Part shown: one piece after another, positions 51,720 through 59,539 of the stretch
Position numbering within the stretch: the stretch's first letter is position 1
Layout: every line of letters starts with the position of its first letter
Assembly (NCBI RefSeq): GCF_000982825.1
Contig: NZ_CP011047.1
Span: forward strand, 1,116,001 to 1,180,000
Source: Cronobacter sakazakii
GTDB taxonomy: Bacteria > Pseudomonadota > Gammaproteobacteria > Enterobacterales > Enterobacteriaceae
Length of the DNA: 64,000 nt
Direction of reading: 5' to 3'
Notes under the pieces: generated by a model
Told to the model about the DNA's origin: nothing
Databases searched by the model: none
What the model saw: the letters and a program-made list of their open reading frames with translations, nothing else
Program-made: the position numbers and the translations under genes

Positions 51720-52430
51720 ATGGCGACAGGTAAGTCCTGCTCTCGCTGGTTCGCGCCGCTGGCGGCGTTGTTAATGGTATTCAGCCTGAGCGGGTGTTTT
51801 GATAAAGAGGGCGACCAGCGCAAAGCGTTCGTCGATTTTCTGCAAAACACGGTAATGCGTAGCGGCGAACGTTTGCCGACGCTGACCGCCGATCAGAAAA
51901 AACAGTTCGGTCCGTTCGTTTCCGACTATGCCATCCTTTACAGCTACTCTCAGCAGGTGAACCAGGCGATGGACGCCGGCATCCGCCCGGTAGTGGATAG
52001 CGTAAACAGCATTCGCGTGCCGCAGGATTACATGACCCAGCGTGAAGCGCTGCGCCAGGCCAACGGTTCGCTGGGCGTAATGAGCCAGCAACTGCAGAAT
52101 GCGAAAATGCAGGCGGACAGCTCTCACGCGTCGCTTAAGCAGGCAGACGATCTGAAGCCGGTATTTGATAAAGCTTATGAAAAAGTGGTAACCGGCCCGG
52201 CTAACGCGCTGCAGCCGCTGATCCCGGCCGCGCAGACGTTCACTCAGCAACTGGTGCAGGTTGGTGATTTCATCGCGCAGCAGGGCACGCAGGTGGGCTT
52301 TGCGGCTAACGGCATCCAGTTCCCGACGTCGCAGCAGGCGAGCCAGTATAACGCGCTGATAGGCCCGCTCGCCGCGCAACATCAGGCCTTCACCCAGGCT
52401 TACACGGCCGCGACCAACGCGATGCAGTGA
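51720..52430 (+). CDS. yiaF: YiaF, DUF3053 lipoprotein
   Basis: A 236-residue lipoprotein nearly identical in layout to E. coli YiaF (DUF3053), function unknown. The signal and lipobox are at the N-terminus (MATGKSCSRWFAPLAALLMV, then LSGC at residues 23-26). The mature protein is rich in Gln and Ala and predicted mostly helical (LPTLTADQKKQFGPFVSDYA near residue 57). Start at 51720 follows AAAGGAG; two upstream in-frame ATG codons are not conserved. It has its own terminator and converges on ghrB. Confidence 0.92.
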   Translation: MATGKSCSRWFAPLAALLMVFSLSGCFDKEGDQRKAFVDFLQNTVMRSGERLPTLTADQKKQFGPFVSDYAILYSYSQQVNQAMDAGIRPVVDSVNSIRVPQDYMTQREALRQANGSLGVMSQQLQNAKMQADSSHASLKQADDLKPVFDKAYEKVVTGPANALQPLIPAAQTFTQQLVQVGDFIAQQGTQVGFAANGIQFPTSQQASQYNALIGPLAAQHQAFTQAYTAATNAMQ

Positions 52431-52459
52431 AAAAAAACGGCTCTTATGAGCCGTTTTTT
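52431..52459. terminator. Terminator between yiaF and ghrB
   Basis: AAAACGGCTC-TTAT-GAGCCGTTTT with flanking A- and T-runs between convergent genes; probably bidirectional. Confidence 0.92.
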
Positions 52460-52494
52460 ATTGTCATGCTAAACCACTTCTCCGGAGGTGGTTT

Positions 52495-53469
52495 TTACTT
52501 CACCGCCTTCGGATTCACGCAGTTCTGCGACACGTCGCCATTAAGCGCGTTGATAAGGTTATCGACCGCGCAGGCGGCCATGTTATAGCGCGTCTCGTGA
52601 GTGGCGGAGCCGATATGCGGCAGCGCGACCACATTCTTCAGCGTCAGCAGTGGAGAGTCTTTCGAAAGCGGCTCCTGCTCGAACACATCCAGCCCGGCCG
52701 CGTGGATCTCACCGCTTTGCAGCGCGGCAATCAACGCGTTTTCATCCACCACCGGCCCGCGGCCTGCGTTGATGAAAATCGCTGATTTCTTCATTTTGCG
52801 GAACTGTTCTGCGCCAATCATGTGATGCGTCTCGTCGGTGAGCGGCAGAATGACGCACACGAAATCTGATTCGGCGAGCAGCGTATCCAGGTCACAGTAG
52901 CGCGCGTTAAAGCGCTCTTCCGCCTCGCTGTGATGGCGACGGGCGTTGTAGAGAATCGGCATGTTAAAGCCGAAATGCGCGCGCTGCGCCAGCGCGAGAC
53001 CAATACGACCCATGCCGACAATGCCCAGCGTTTTGTGGTGAACGTCGCAGCCGAACCAGTCCGGGCCGATGCTGCCGGTCCATTCGCCCGCTTTAACCCG
53101 CTCGGCCACTTCGAGTGCGCGGCGCGCGGTCGTCAGCACCAGCGTCATCAGCGTATCGGCGACCGTTTCAGTTAGCACGGTAGGCGTGTGCATCAGCGCT
53201 ATCTTTTTCGCGCTCAACGCGTCCACGTCGAAATTGTCATACCCCACGGAAACCGTCGAGGCAGCGCGAAGCGCGGGCATTTTCTCAAGCAGCGCCGCGT
53301 CTACCTTTTCGCTCGAACCCAGCAGCCCCTGCGCCTCGCTAAATGCGCTGGCATGAGCCTCAATGGTCTCCGGGCTCAGATCTGGCACACGGGTCACGTT
53401 GAAGTGGCTCTCCAGGCGGGCAAGCAAATCGTCAGGCAGGGATTTGTAGAGAATGACGGACGGCTTCAT
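52495..53469 (-). CDS. ghrB: 2-ketogluconate/glyoxylate reductase GhrB (KguD-like)
   Basis: GhrB is a cytoplasmic D-2-hydroxyacid dehydrogenase that reduces glyoxylate, hydroxypyruvate and 2-keto-D-gluconate with NADPH. The 324 residues match E. coli. The Rossmann motif GIVGMGRIGLALA lies near residues 150-162, and the catalytic Arg, Glu and His are in NAGRGPVVDENAL, FEQEPLS and LPHIGSATHET. It lies 70 bases downstream of kguT on the same strand, so here it is likely the KguD-type reductase of the 2-ketogluconate operon, reducing the 6-phospho form. Confidence 0.96.
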   Translation of the reverse strand: MKPSVILYKSLPDDLLARLESHFNVTRVPDLSPETIEAHASAFSEAQGLLGSSEKVDAALLEKMPALRAASTVSVGYDNFDVDALSAKKIALMHTPTVLTETVADTLMTLVLTTARRALEVAERVKAGEWTGSIGPDWFGCDVHHKTLGIVGMGRIGLALAQRAHFGFNMPILYNARRHHSEAEERFNARYCDLDTLLAESDFVCVILPLTDETHHMIGAEQFRKMKKSAIFINAGRGPVVDENALIAALQSGEIHAAGLDVFEQEPLSKDSPLLTLKNVVALPHIGSATHETRYNMAACAVDNLINALNGDVSQNCVNPKAVK

Positions 53470-53539
53470 GCAGGTCTCCAGCTTTTGAACAAAACAGAAA
53501 GAATAGACAAGCGGACGGCATCACGCCGCCCGCAGCGTG

Positions 53540-54820
53540 TTACGCGTGGCGCGCGCCCACCGGCAGCTGTTGGCTGGTGGCCGGTTTGACTATCAAAGTG
53601 AGCCACACCGAGGCGAAAAGCGCCACCCCCATAAAAATGTATGAGGCAGACGGGTTGCCGGTTGCGCCGTTAAGATAGCCGACCACCCAGGAGCCGACGA
53701 ACGAGCCGAGCGCGCCCATGCTGTTGATAAGCGCCATCGCGCCGCCCGCCACATTCTTCGGCAGCATCTCCGGGATAATCGCGAAGAACGGGCCATACGG
53801 GGCGTACATCGCGGCACCGGCAATCACCAGCAGGGTGTAAGACGCCCAGAAATGGTTCGCGCCGAGCGCCCAGGAGCCGATAAACGCGAGCCCGCCAATC
53901 AGCAGCAGCGGCCAGACGAACAGCTTGCGGTTCTGCATTTTATCGGAGGCCCAGGAGACGATAATCATGGCGATGGTCGCGGCGAGATAGGGCACGGCGG
54001 AGAGCCAGCCCACTTCCACCATGCCCATGTTTTCGCTGCCGCTACGGATGATGGATGGCAGCCACAGCACAAAGCCGTAAACGCCGATGCTCCATGCGAA
54101 ATACTGCGCGCACAGCAGGATAACGTTGCGTGAGCGGAAGGCTTCGCCGTAATTGCGCACCGCTTTAATGCCTTCCTGCTCTTTATTCAGCTGCGCCTGG
54201 AGCGCCGCTTTCTCGTCATCCGCCAGCCACTTCACCTGCGACGGTTTATCCTTCACCAGCACCCACCAGCAGAACGCCCAGACAACCGCCGGGATGCCTT
54301 CGATGATGAACATTTCACGCCAGCCGAACGCCTGAATGAGATAGCCCGAGACCACCGACATCCACAGCACGGTGGCTGGGTTACCGAGAATCAGAAAGGT
54401 GTTGGCACGCGAGCGCTCAGACTTCGTAAACCAGTTGCTGATGTAAATCAGCATGGCGGGCATGACGGCGGCTTCCACCACGCCGAGGATAAAGCGGATC
54501 GCCGCCAGCATCGGGATATTGCTGACCACGCCGGTCAGCGACGCGCAGCCGCCCCACAGAATCAGGCAGATGAAAATGAGTTTACGCACGCTGCGGCGCT
54601 CGGCGTAAATCGCGCCAGGGATCTGGAAAAAGAAGTAGCCGAGGAAGAACAGGGCGCCCAGCAGCGATGAAATGCCTTTGGTAATGCCGAGATCGTCATT
54701 AATACCAGCCGCCGAAGCGAAACTAAAGTTTGCGCGATCGAGGTACGCCAGGCTGTACGTGATAAACACGACCGGCATGATGTACCACCAGCGTTTTGGA
54801 GCGTTAGTCGGACTTTTCAT
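53540..54820 (-). CDS. kguT: 2-ketogluconate transporter KguT (MFS)
   Basis: A 426-residue twelve-helix transporter of the anion:cation symporter (ACS) subfamily of MFS. It begins KRWWYIMPVVFITYSLAYLDRANFSFASAAGI, the ACS signature, with GAIYAERRSVRKLIF near residue 70 and SNWFTKSERSRANTFLILGNP near 130. Position with kguK and kguE, and the match in layout to Pseudomonas KguT, support 2-ketogluconate uptake. It lies 165 bases after kguK; the gap contains a hairpin (CCCTCTCTC-AAAG-GAGAGAGGG) that may adjust expression. Confidence 0.88.
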   Translation of the reverse strand: MKSPTNAPKRWWYIMPVVFITYSLAYLDRANFSFASAAGINDDLGITKGISSLLGALFFLGYFFFQIPGAIYAERRSVRKLIFICLILWGGCASLTGVVSNIPMLAAIRFILGVVEAAVMPAMLIYISNWFTKSERSRANTFLILGNPATVLWMSVVSGYLIQAFGWREMFIIEGIPAVVWAFCWWVLVKDKPSQVKWLADDEKAALQAQLNKEQEGIKAVRNYGEAFRSRNVILLCAQYFAWSIGVYGFVLWLPSIIRSGSENMGMVEVGWLSAVPYLAATIAMIIVSWASDKMQNRKLFVWPLLLIGGLAFIGSWALGANHFWASYTLLVIAGAAMYAPYGPFFAIIPEMLPKNVAGGAMALINSMGALGSFVGSWVVGYLNGATGNPSASYIFMGVALFASVWLTLIVKPATSQQLPVGARHA

Positions 54821-54921
54821 CGTATTCCCTCTATGGTTGAGGTGGATGCGTCTCGTCGGTGTAGGGGACGACGGAAGCTGTTCGTACTAGTGATGTTTGG
54901 GTGAGGTTTTCCTCATGCCCG

Positions 54922-54943
54922 CCCTCTCTCAAAGGAGAGAGGG
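54922..54943. repeat. Hairpin between kguK and kguT
   Basis: CCCTCTCTC-AAAG-GAGAGAGGG, a perfect 9-bp stem in the 165-base intercistronic gap. It resembles small dispersed intergenic hairpins common in related genera and could stabilise the kguK mRNA end. Confidence 0.6.
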
Positions 54944-54985
54944 AAAACTCGTCTTGTGATGTATCGCCTTAAAAAACCTGAAGAC

Positions 54986-55927
54986 TTATGAATCGCCAAG
55001 CTGCGCGCGAGTCGGCAGCCCTTCGCTGTCGCCCTGAACCTGGATGGCCAGCGCGCCGATTTTGTTACCGCGGGTCGCCGCCTCGCGCAGCGTTTTACCT
55101 TCCAGCAGCGCGCTTATCACGCCCACCGCAAAGCCATCGCCCGCGCCCACCGTATCGACTACGTTTTCGACCTTCACCGCTGCCACCGTACCCTGCTCGC
55201 CGCTGGCGCTCTGATACCAGGCGCCGTCAGCACCGGTTTTGATAACGACCGCTTTCACGCCGCGCGTCAGGTAGAAATCGGCAATCCCTTCCGGGCTCTG
55301 CTGGCCGGTCAGGATCTGGCCTTCTTTCAGGCCCGGCAGCACCCAGTCGGCCATACAGGCGAGATGGTTGAGTTTCTCTGTCATCTCCGCCTCGCTTTTC
55401 CACAGCACCGGGCGCAGATTCGGATCGAAGGAGATCGTCTTGCCCTGGGTTTTCATGGCGCGCGCCGCGTGATCCAGCAGTTCATACGACGTCGGGGAAA
55501 GCGCTGCTGCGACGCCGCTCAGGTGCAGGTGACGGGCGCTGTAAAACAGTGGGGCGTTAAAATCTTCGCCGCTCAGATGGCTTGCGGCGGAGCCTTTGCG
55601 GAAATATTCCACGCTGGGATCGGTTCCATCAGTAACTTTCGATTTCAGCTGAAAACCGGTCGGGTAGCGGTCGTCGATCGTCACGCCGCGCGTGGCGATG
55701 CCCTCTTTTTCGAGCTGATTCAGGACGAAGCGGCCAAACGAATCGTTGCCGACGCGGCTCACCCAGCTCACCTGTAATCCGAGACGCGCGAGACCGGTGG
55801 CGACATTTAGCTCCGCCCCCGCGACGCGTTTAAAAAAGTGTTCTACCTGCGCCAGATCGCCGGGCTCGGTCGCGACAAACATCGCCATCGCTTCGCCGAT
55901 GGTAATCACATCCAGTGGCTGTTCCAT
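54986..55927 (-). CDS. kguK: 2-ketogluconokinase KguK (PfkB family)
   Basis: A 313-residue ribokinase-family (PfkB) carbohydrate kinase, predicted to phosphorylate 2-ketogluconate to 2-keto-6-phosphogluconate. The first PfkB signature is near residues 34-58 (KRVAGAELNVATGLARLG), and the second, with the catalytic base Asp and anion hole, is DTVGAGDGFAVGVI near 250. ATG at 55927 follows GAGGAG; a GTG two codons earlier is possible but less likely. The start lies three bases after the kguE stop, so the genes are tightly coupled. Confidence 0.9.
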   Translation of the reverse strand: MEQPLDVITIGEAMAMFVATEPGDLAQVEHFFKRVAGAELNVATGLARLGLQVSWVSRVGNDSFGRFVLNQLEKEGIATRGVTIDDRYPTGFQLKSKVTDGTDPSVEYFRKGSAASHLSGEDFNAPLFYSARHLHLSGVAAALSPTSYELLDHAARAMKTQGKTISFDPNLRPVLWKSEAEMTEKLNHLACMADWVLPGLKEGQILTGQQSPEGIADFYLTRGVKAVVIKTGADGAWYQSASGEQGTVAAVKVENVVDTVGAGDGFAVGVISALLEGKTLREAATRGNKIGALAIQVQGDSEGLPTRAQLGDS

Positions 55928-55929
55928 GT

Positions 55930-56679
55930 TCACTCCTCGCGCAGCAGGTTGACGTAATGACGGGTCACGGCGGTCAGGTCGCGGCCTTCCAGCGGAAACT
56001 CAATACCGCGCGGCGCGTCCGGCGGCAGCATATTCAGCAGCGTGCGCCAGCGCGGTCCGGCGTCATCCAGCGCGATAGCGCGATAGTGGTAGTGATGCGC
56101 GGTGGCGGCTTTGACATGGATATAGCTGACGCCTGCGCAAAGCGCGCGGGCGGCCTCTTCCGGCGCATCGTCCACCCACAGCCAGTTGGCCATGTCGAAC
56201 GTCAGGCGGACGGGAAGATTGAGCGTTTTGCTGGCGGCGAGAAAGCGGCGCATGGGTTCCAGGCGACCGCATTCGGTCTGATCGTTTTCCACGACCAGCG
56301 CGACGTCGCTCAGCGCCAGAAGACCCGCCAGCGGCTCCGCCTGGTGCGGATGGCTGAAATGCCCAAGTGAGAGCTTGAGCCAGCGGGCGTTGAGTTCGTG
56401 GGCTTCTGCCAGCAGCGAAGGCAGGCGCGCGTTGATTTTACCGTCGTGTTCAAACAGCGGTTCGGGTGCTGAGTAGCAGGCTTTCAGGTGATGAGAGGCG
56501 ATCGCCTGCGCCAGCGCGGGCAGGGCGTCGATCTCCGCGAGATCGAGCAGTTCGCGGCGGATCTCCACGCCGTCAGCGCCCGCGCCCGCGATGATCGGCA
56601 GTACGGCCTGCTGGCCGCCGAGGGCGTTGATTTTATCGTTACCGTAAGCCGCGGTGACGACGATAATTTCTCTCTCCAT
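55930..56679 (-). CDS. kguE: KguE, sugar-phosphate isomerase/epimerase-like
   Basis: A 249-residue TIM-barrel protein of the xylose isomerase-like family, homologous in position and size to Pseudomonas KguE. It starts MEREIIVVTAAYGNDKINALG. Metal-binding residues of the barrel can be placed at GVEIRRELLDL, LVVENDQTE and LTFDMANWLWVDD, and SYIHVKAATAHHYHY near the end. Its exact role in 2-ketogluconate metabolism is not established; epimerisation or isomerisation of a gluconate-related sugar is inferred. It is first in the kguEKT-ghrB operon. Confidence 0.87.
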   Translation of the reverse strand: MEREIIVVTAAYGNDKINALGGQQAVLPIIAGAGADGVEIRRELLDLAEIDALPALAQAIASHHLKACYSAPEPLFEHDGKINARLPSLLAEAHELNARWLKLSLGHFSHPHQAEPLAGLLALSDVALVVENDQTECGRLEPMRRFLAASKTLNLPVRLTFDMANWLWVDDAPEEAARALCAGVSYIHVKAATAHHYHYRAIALDDAGPRWRTLLNMLPPDAPRGIEFPLEGRDLTAVTRHYVNLLREE

Positions 56680-56715
56680 TAACTTCTCCGGAGTGATTAC
56701 ATCTGCATAACATAA

Positions 56716-56743
56716 TTAATACGCTAGATGGAACCGGTTCCAA
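56716..56743 (-). promoter_or_regulatory. kgu promoter with KguR/PtxS-type operator
   Basis: TGGAACCGGTTCCA (56729-56742) is a perfect 14-bp palindrome, with the same architecture as the Pseudomonas PtxS site TGAAACCGGTTTCA. On the minus strand it overlaps a -35-like TTGGAA that is 16 bases from a -10-like TATTAA. It lies just upstream of kguE, so repressor binding would block the promoter. Confidence 0.8.
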
Positions 56744-56791
56744 AGAGAAGTCCAGGATGGTGAATTTATGATCGGGGTCACGAACCGTCGT

Positions 56792-57811
56792 TCAGCGCGC
56801 CGTCGAGCCGCGCACGATAAGCTCGCCGGAGAAAACCTGCTCCCGCACCGCCTGCGCCTGGCCTTCGATGCGCTTGACGACTTGCTCCAGCGCGGCGTAG
56901 CCAATCTGCCAGGTCGGCTGTTTCAGCGTGGTGATCCCGACGCCCGCCAGCTCCGCCCACTCCAGCTCGTCAAAGCCGAGCAGGCCGATGTCGGCACCCC
57001 AGTTCAGCCCGATACGCTTAAGCGAGCGCGCCACCTGGAGCGTCAGCGCGCCATTGGCGGAAATAACCGCTTTGCGCATCCCGCGAAAACGGGTGTGGAA
57101 GTGGCGCAGGGTGTTGTCGAGATAATCGGCCTCGTGCAATGGCGTTTCGGCATTTTCCGCGACGACGCCTGGGTAGCGGGCGGCGGTGGCGCGAAAAGCG
57201 GTCAGGCGCTCGCGGCGGGTGTTCACCGTCCCGAGCGGCTCGCTTAAGAACAACAGCGCCTCAAAGCCCTGTTCGATAAGATGTTCCGTGGCGGTGGTCG
57301 CCGCCTGGGTGTTGTCGAGCCCGACGACATCGCAGGCGAAATCGGGGATTTTACGGTCAATCAGCACCATCGGCAGCGCCGACTGTTGCAGCCGGTTCAG
57401 CCCCTCTTCGCGCATGCCGACCGCGTTCACCACGATGCCTTCCACCTGATAGCTACGCAGGAGATCCAGATAATGCAGCTCCTGATCGAGCTCGTTATTG
57501 GTGTTACAGACCAGCGGCGTAAAGCCTTTCTCCCGACAGGCCGCCTCAATGCCGCTTAATACATTGACCGAATAGGGGTTGGTGATATCGGCGATGATCA
57601 GGCCGATTAACCGTGTACGCCCGCGCTTCAGGCCGCGCGCCATCTGGTTAGGCCGGTAATCGAGCTGTGCGATGGCCTGCTCAATGCGCGCCAGCAAAGC
57701 GTCGGAAAGCAGATGTTTTTCGCCGTTCAGGTAGCGGGAAACGCTGGTTTTTCCTGTTTTCGCGGCGCGGGCGACGTCGCTAATGGTGGGGCGTGGCGCT
57801 TTGGTGGTCAT
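56792..57811 (-). CDS. LacI-family regulator of 2-ketogluconate use (PtxS/KguR-like)
   Basis: A 339-residue LacI/GalR repressor. The helix-turn-helix and hinge are at residues 8-62: PTISDVARAAKTGKTSVSRYLNGEKHLLSDALL and IAQLDYRPNQMARGLKRGRTRLIGLI. The remainder is the effector-binding domain (ADITNPYSVNVLSGIEAACREKGFTPLVCNTNN). Its gene is just upstream of kguE in the same direction, with a CCGG-centred palindrome in between, matching PtxS control of kgu genes. 2-Ketogluconate or its phosphate is the likely effector. Confidence 0.9.
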   Translation of the reverse strand: MTTKAPRPTISDVARAAKTGKTSVSRYLNGEKHLLSDALLARIEQAIAQLDYRPNQMARGLKRGRTRLIGLIIADITNPYSVNVLSGIEAACREKGFTPLVCNTNNELDQELHYLDLLRSYQVEGIVVNAVGMREEGLNRLQQSALPMVLIDRKIPDFACDVVGLDNTQAATTATEHLIEQGFEALLFLSEPLGTVNTRRERLTAFRATAARYPGVVAENAETPLHEADYLDNTLRHFHTRFRGMRKAVISANGALTLQVARSLKRIGLNWGADIGLLGFDELEWAELAGVGITTLKQPTWQIGYAALEQVVKRIEGQAQAVREQVFSGELIVRGSTAR

Positions 57812-57965
57812 GAGGCTTCCTTCTCAGGCTAAAACACCGGCGGGGCAGGTGACTGTTTTTATTATTAGATTATTTCGGTGGCTGTCGTAAAGCAGGCGTT
57901 TGCCTGACGGGCATAACTGGCACCGGCGATTTTCCGGCTCTCAATGTGTGGCATTGTTATTTATT

Positions 57966-57981
57966 ATGTTATAACGTATCA
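57966..57981 (+). promoter_or_regulatory. Possible Zur box before zinT
   Basis: ATGTTATAACGTAT, partly palindromic and similar to half of the Zur consensus (TGTTATAATATAACA). It lies 33 bases before the zinT start. The match is partial. Confidence 0.4.
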
Positions 57982-58013
57982 ATTTATAATTAACACACAG
58001 GAGAGTGACAGAA

Positions 58014-58652
58014 ATGAAAAAATTAGCCTTATTACTGGGAATGGGGCTTCTGCTGGCAAGCGCTCAAAGCGCGGCGCACGGGCATCACCACGGCAAGCCG
58101 TTGACGGAGGCAGAACGCCAGGCGAGCGAAGGGGTGTTCAACGATAAAGATGTCAAAGACCGCACGCTTAGCGACTGGGACGGCGTCTGGCAGTCGATTT
58201 ATCCGTATCTTATGAGCGGCGATCTCGATCCGGTGCTGGCGAAAAAAGCGAAGGAAGGCGGTAAAACCGTCGAAGAGTATCGCGCGTATTACAAAAAAGG
58301 GTACGCCACGGATGTTGAAATGATCGGCATTGAAAACAATGTGATGGAGTTTCACGTCGGGCAAACCGTGAACGCCTGCGCGTATAAATATAACGGCTAT
58401 AAGATTTTGCAGTACGCCTCCGGCAAAAAAGGCGTGCGCTACCTGTTTGAATGTACTGACAGCGCGTCAAAAGCGCCGAAGTTTGTGCAGTTCAGCGATC
58501 ACACCATCGCGCCGCGCAAATCCGCGCACTATCACATTTACATGGGAAACACGTCCCATGAGGCGCTGCTAAAAGAGATGGATAACTGGCCAACGTACTA
58601 TCCGTACCAGTTAAGCAAAGCGCAGGTGGTGGATGAAATGCTGCACCACTAA
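58014..58652 (+). CDS. zinT: Periplasmic zinc-binding protein ZinT (YodA)
   Basis: ZinT is a periplasmic calycin-like metal-binding protein that helps ZnuABC scavenge zinc. The 212-residue protein has a signal peptide (MKKLALLLGMGLLLASAQSA) and begins the mature chain with the His-rich HGHHHGKPLTEAE. The zinc-site histidines are in the SAHYHIYMG stretch near residue 170 and in the His-rich N-terminus. ATG at 58014 follows ACAGGAGAG. In E. coli zinT lies elsewhere, so it is an insertion relative to that order. An AT-rich upstream region with ATGTTATAAC may hold a Zur site. Confidence 0.92.
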   Translation: MKKLALLLGMGLLLASAQSAAHGHHHGKPLTEAERQASEGVFNDKDVKDRTLSDWDGVWQSIYPYLMSGDLDPVLAKKAKEGGKTVEEYRAYYKKGYATDVEMIGIENNVMEFHVGQTVNACAYKYNGYKILQYASGKKGVRYLFECTDSASKAPKFVQFSDHTIAPRKSAHYHIYMGNTSHEALLKEMDNWPTYYPYQLSKAQVVDEMLHH

Positions 58653-58661
58653 GGTGTGAAG

Positions 58662-58691
58662 CAGCCTCATCGGGCTTTCCCGATGAGGCTG
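58662..58691. terminator. Hairpin between zinT and yiaD
   Basis: CAGCCTCATCGGG-CTTT-CCCGATGAGGCTG, a perfect 13-bp stem between convergent genes. It lacks a clear T-run on either side, so its termination strength is uncertain. Confidence 0.7.
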
Positions 58692-58698
58692 TCGCCCG

Positions 58699-59361
58699 TT
58701 ACTGCAGCGGGCTTAAGGTGATTTCCACGCGACGGTTCTGCGCTTTACCTTCTTCGGTGCTGTTGCTCGCCACCGGGTTTGCCGGGCCCATGCCGCTGGT
58801 GCGGATGCGGTTAGCGGCAACACCCTGGGTGATGAGCGCGCTGGCGACGCTTTCCGCGCGCTGCTGCGACAGCTTCATGTTCAGCGCCTGCCCGCCGGTG
58901 CTGTCGGTGTAGCCCACCACGTTCACCGCGGTTTTCGGGTACTCTTTCAGCACCATCGCCACGCCGGTCAGCGTATTCGCGCCCGCCGGTTTCAGATTCG
59001 CCTGGCTGCTGTCGAAGGTCACGTTGTTCGGCATATTCAGGATGATGTTATCGCCGCTGCGGGTGACGCTCACGCCGGTGCCCTGCATTTTCTGACGCAG
59101 TTTCGCTTCCTGCACGTCCATGTAGTAACCCACGCCGCCGCCGAGCGCTGCGCCCGCCGCCGCGCCAATCAGCGCGCCTTTGCCGCGGTCTTTTTTCGAC
59201 GAAGAAAGCACGCCGACGCCCGCGCCCACCAGCGAGCCAATGCCCGCGCCAATGCCGGATTTACCCGCTTCGCGTTCGCCGGTGTAAGGGTTTGTGGTGC
59301 AGCCTGAAAGGGCCAGTGCGCCGCTGACCATCGCGGCCACAAAAATGATGCGTTTTTTCAT
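58699..59361 (-). CDS. yiaD: OmpA-like lipoprotein YiaD
   Basis: YiaD is an outer-membrane lipoprotein with a C-terminal OmpA peptidoglycan-binding domain, and acts as a suppressor of BamD defects in E. coli. The 220-residue protein has a lipobox (LSGC at 18-21), a Gly-rich segment (GIGAGIGSLVGAGVG, ALIGAAAGAALGGGVGYYMD at about 35-80) and the OmpA domain (VNVVGYTDSTGG, LSQQRAESVASAL, GKAQNRRVEI). All OmpA key residues are intact. It is divergent from bisC, as in E. coli. Confidence 0.95.
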   Translation of the reverse strand: MKKRIIFVAAMVSGALALSGCTTNPYTGEREAGKSGIGAGIGSLVGAGVGVLSSSKKDRGKGALIGAAAGAALGGGVGYYMDVQEAKLRQKMQGTGVSVTRSGDNIILNMPNNVTFDSSQANLKPAGANTLTGVAMVLKEYPKTAVNVVGYTDSTGGQALNMKLSQQRAESVASALITQGVAANRIRTSGMGPANPVASNSTEEGKAQNRRVEITLSPLQ

Positions 59362-59539
59362 CGCATATCCTTATTCAATTTAATTCTGGTTCGCCTGGAG
59401 TGGCGGAGGTTGATTATGACGGGGGAATGTGATGAAAATTCCGGGAAGTGTTCTGATTTTTTATCCATAACGAATCGAGCGGCGACAAAGTAGCCATACT
59501 CACGCCGCCTCATCTGCAAACGCCAGTCAGGAGCCCGTT

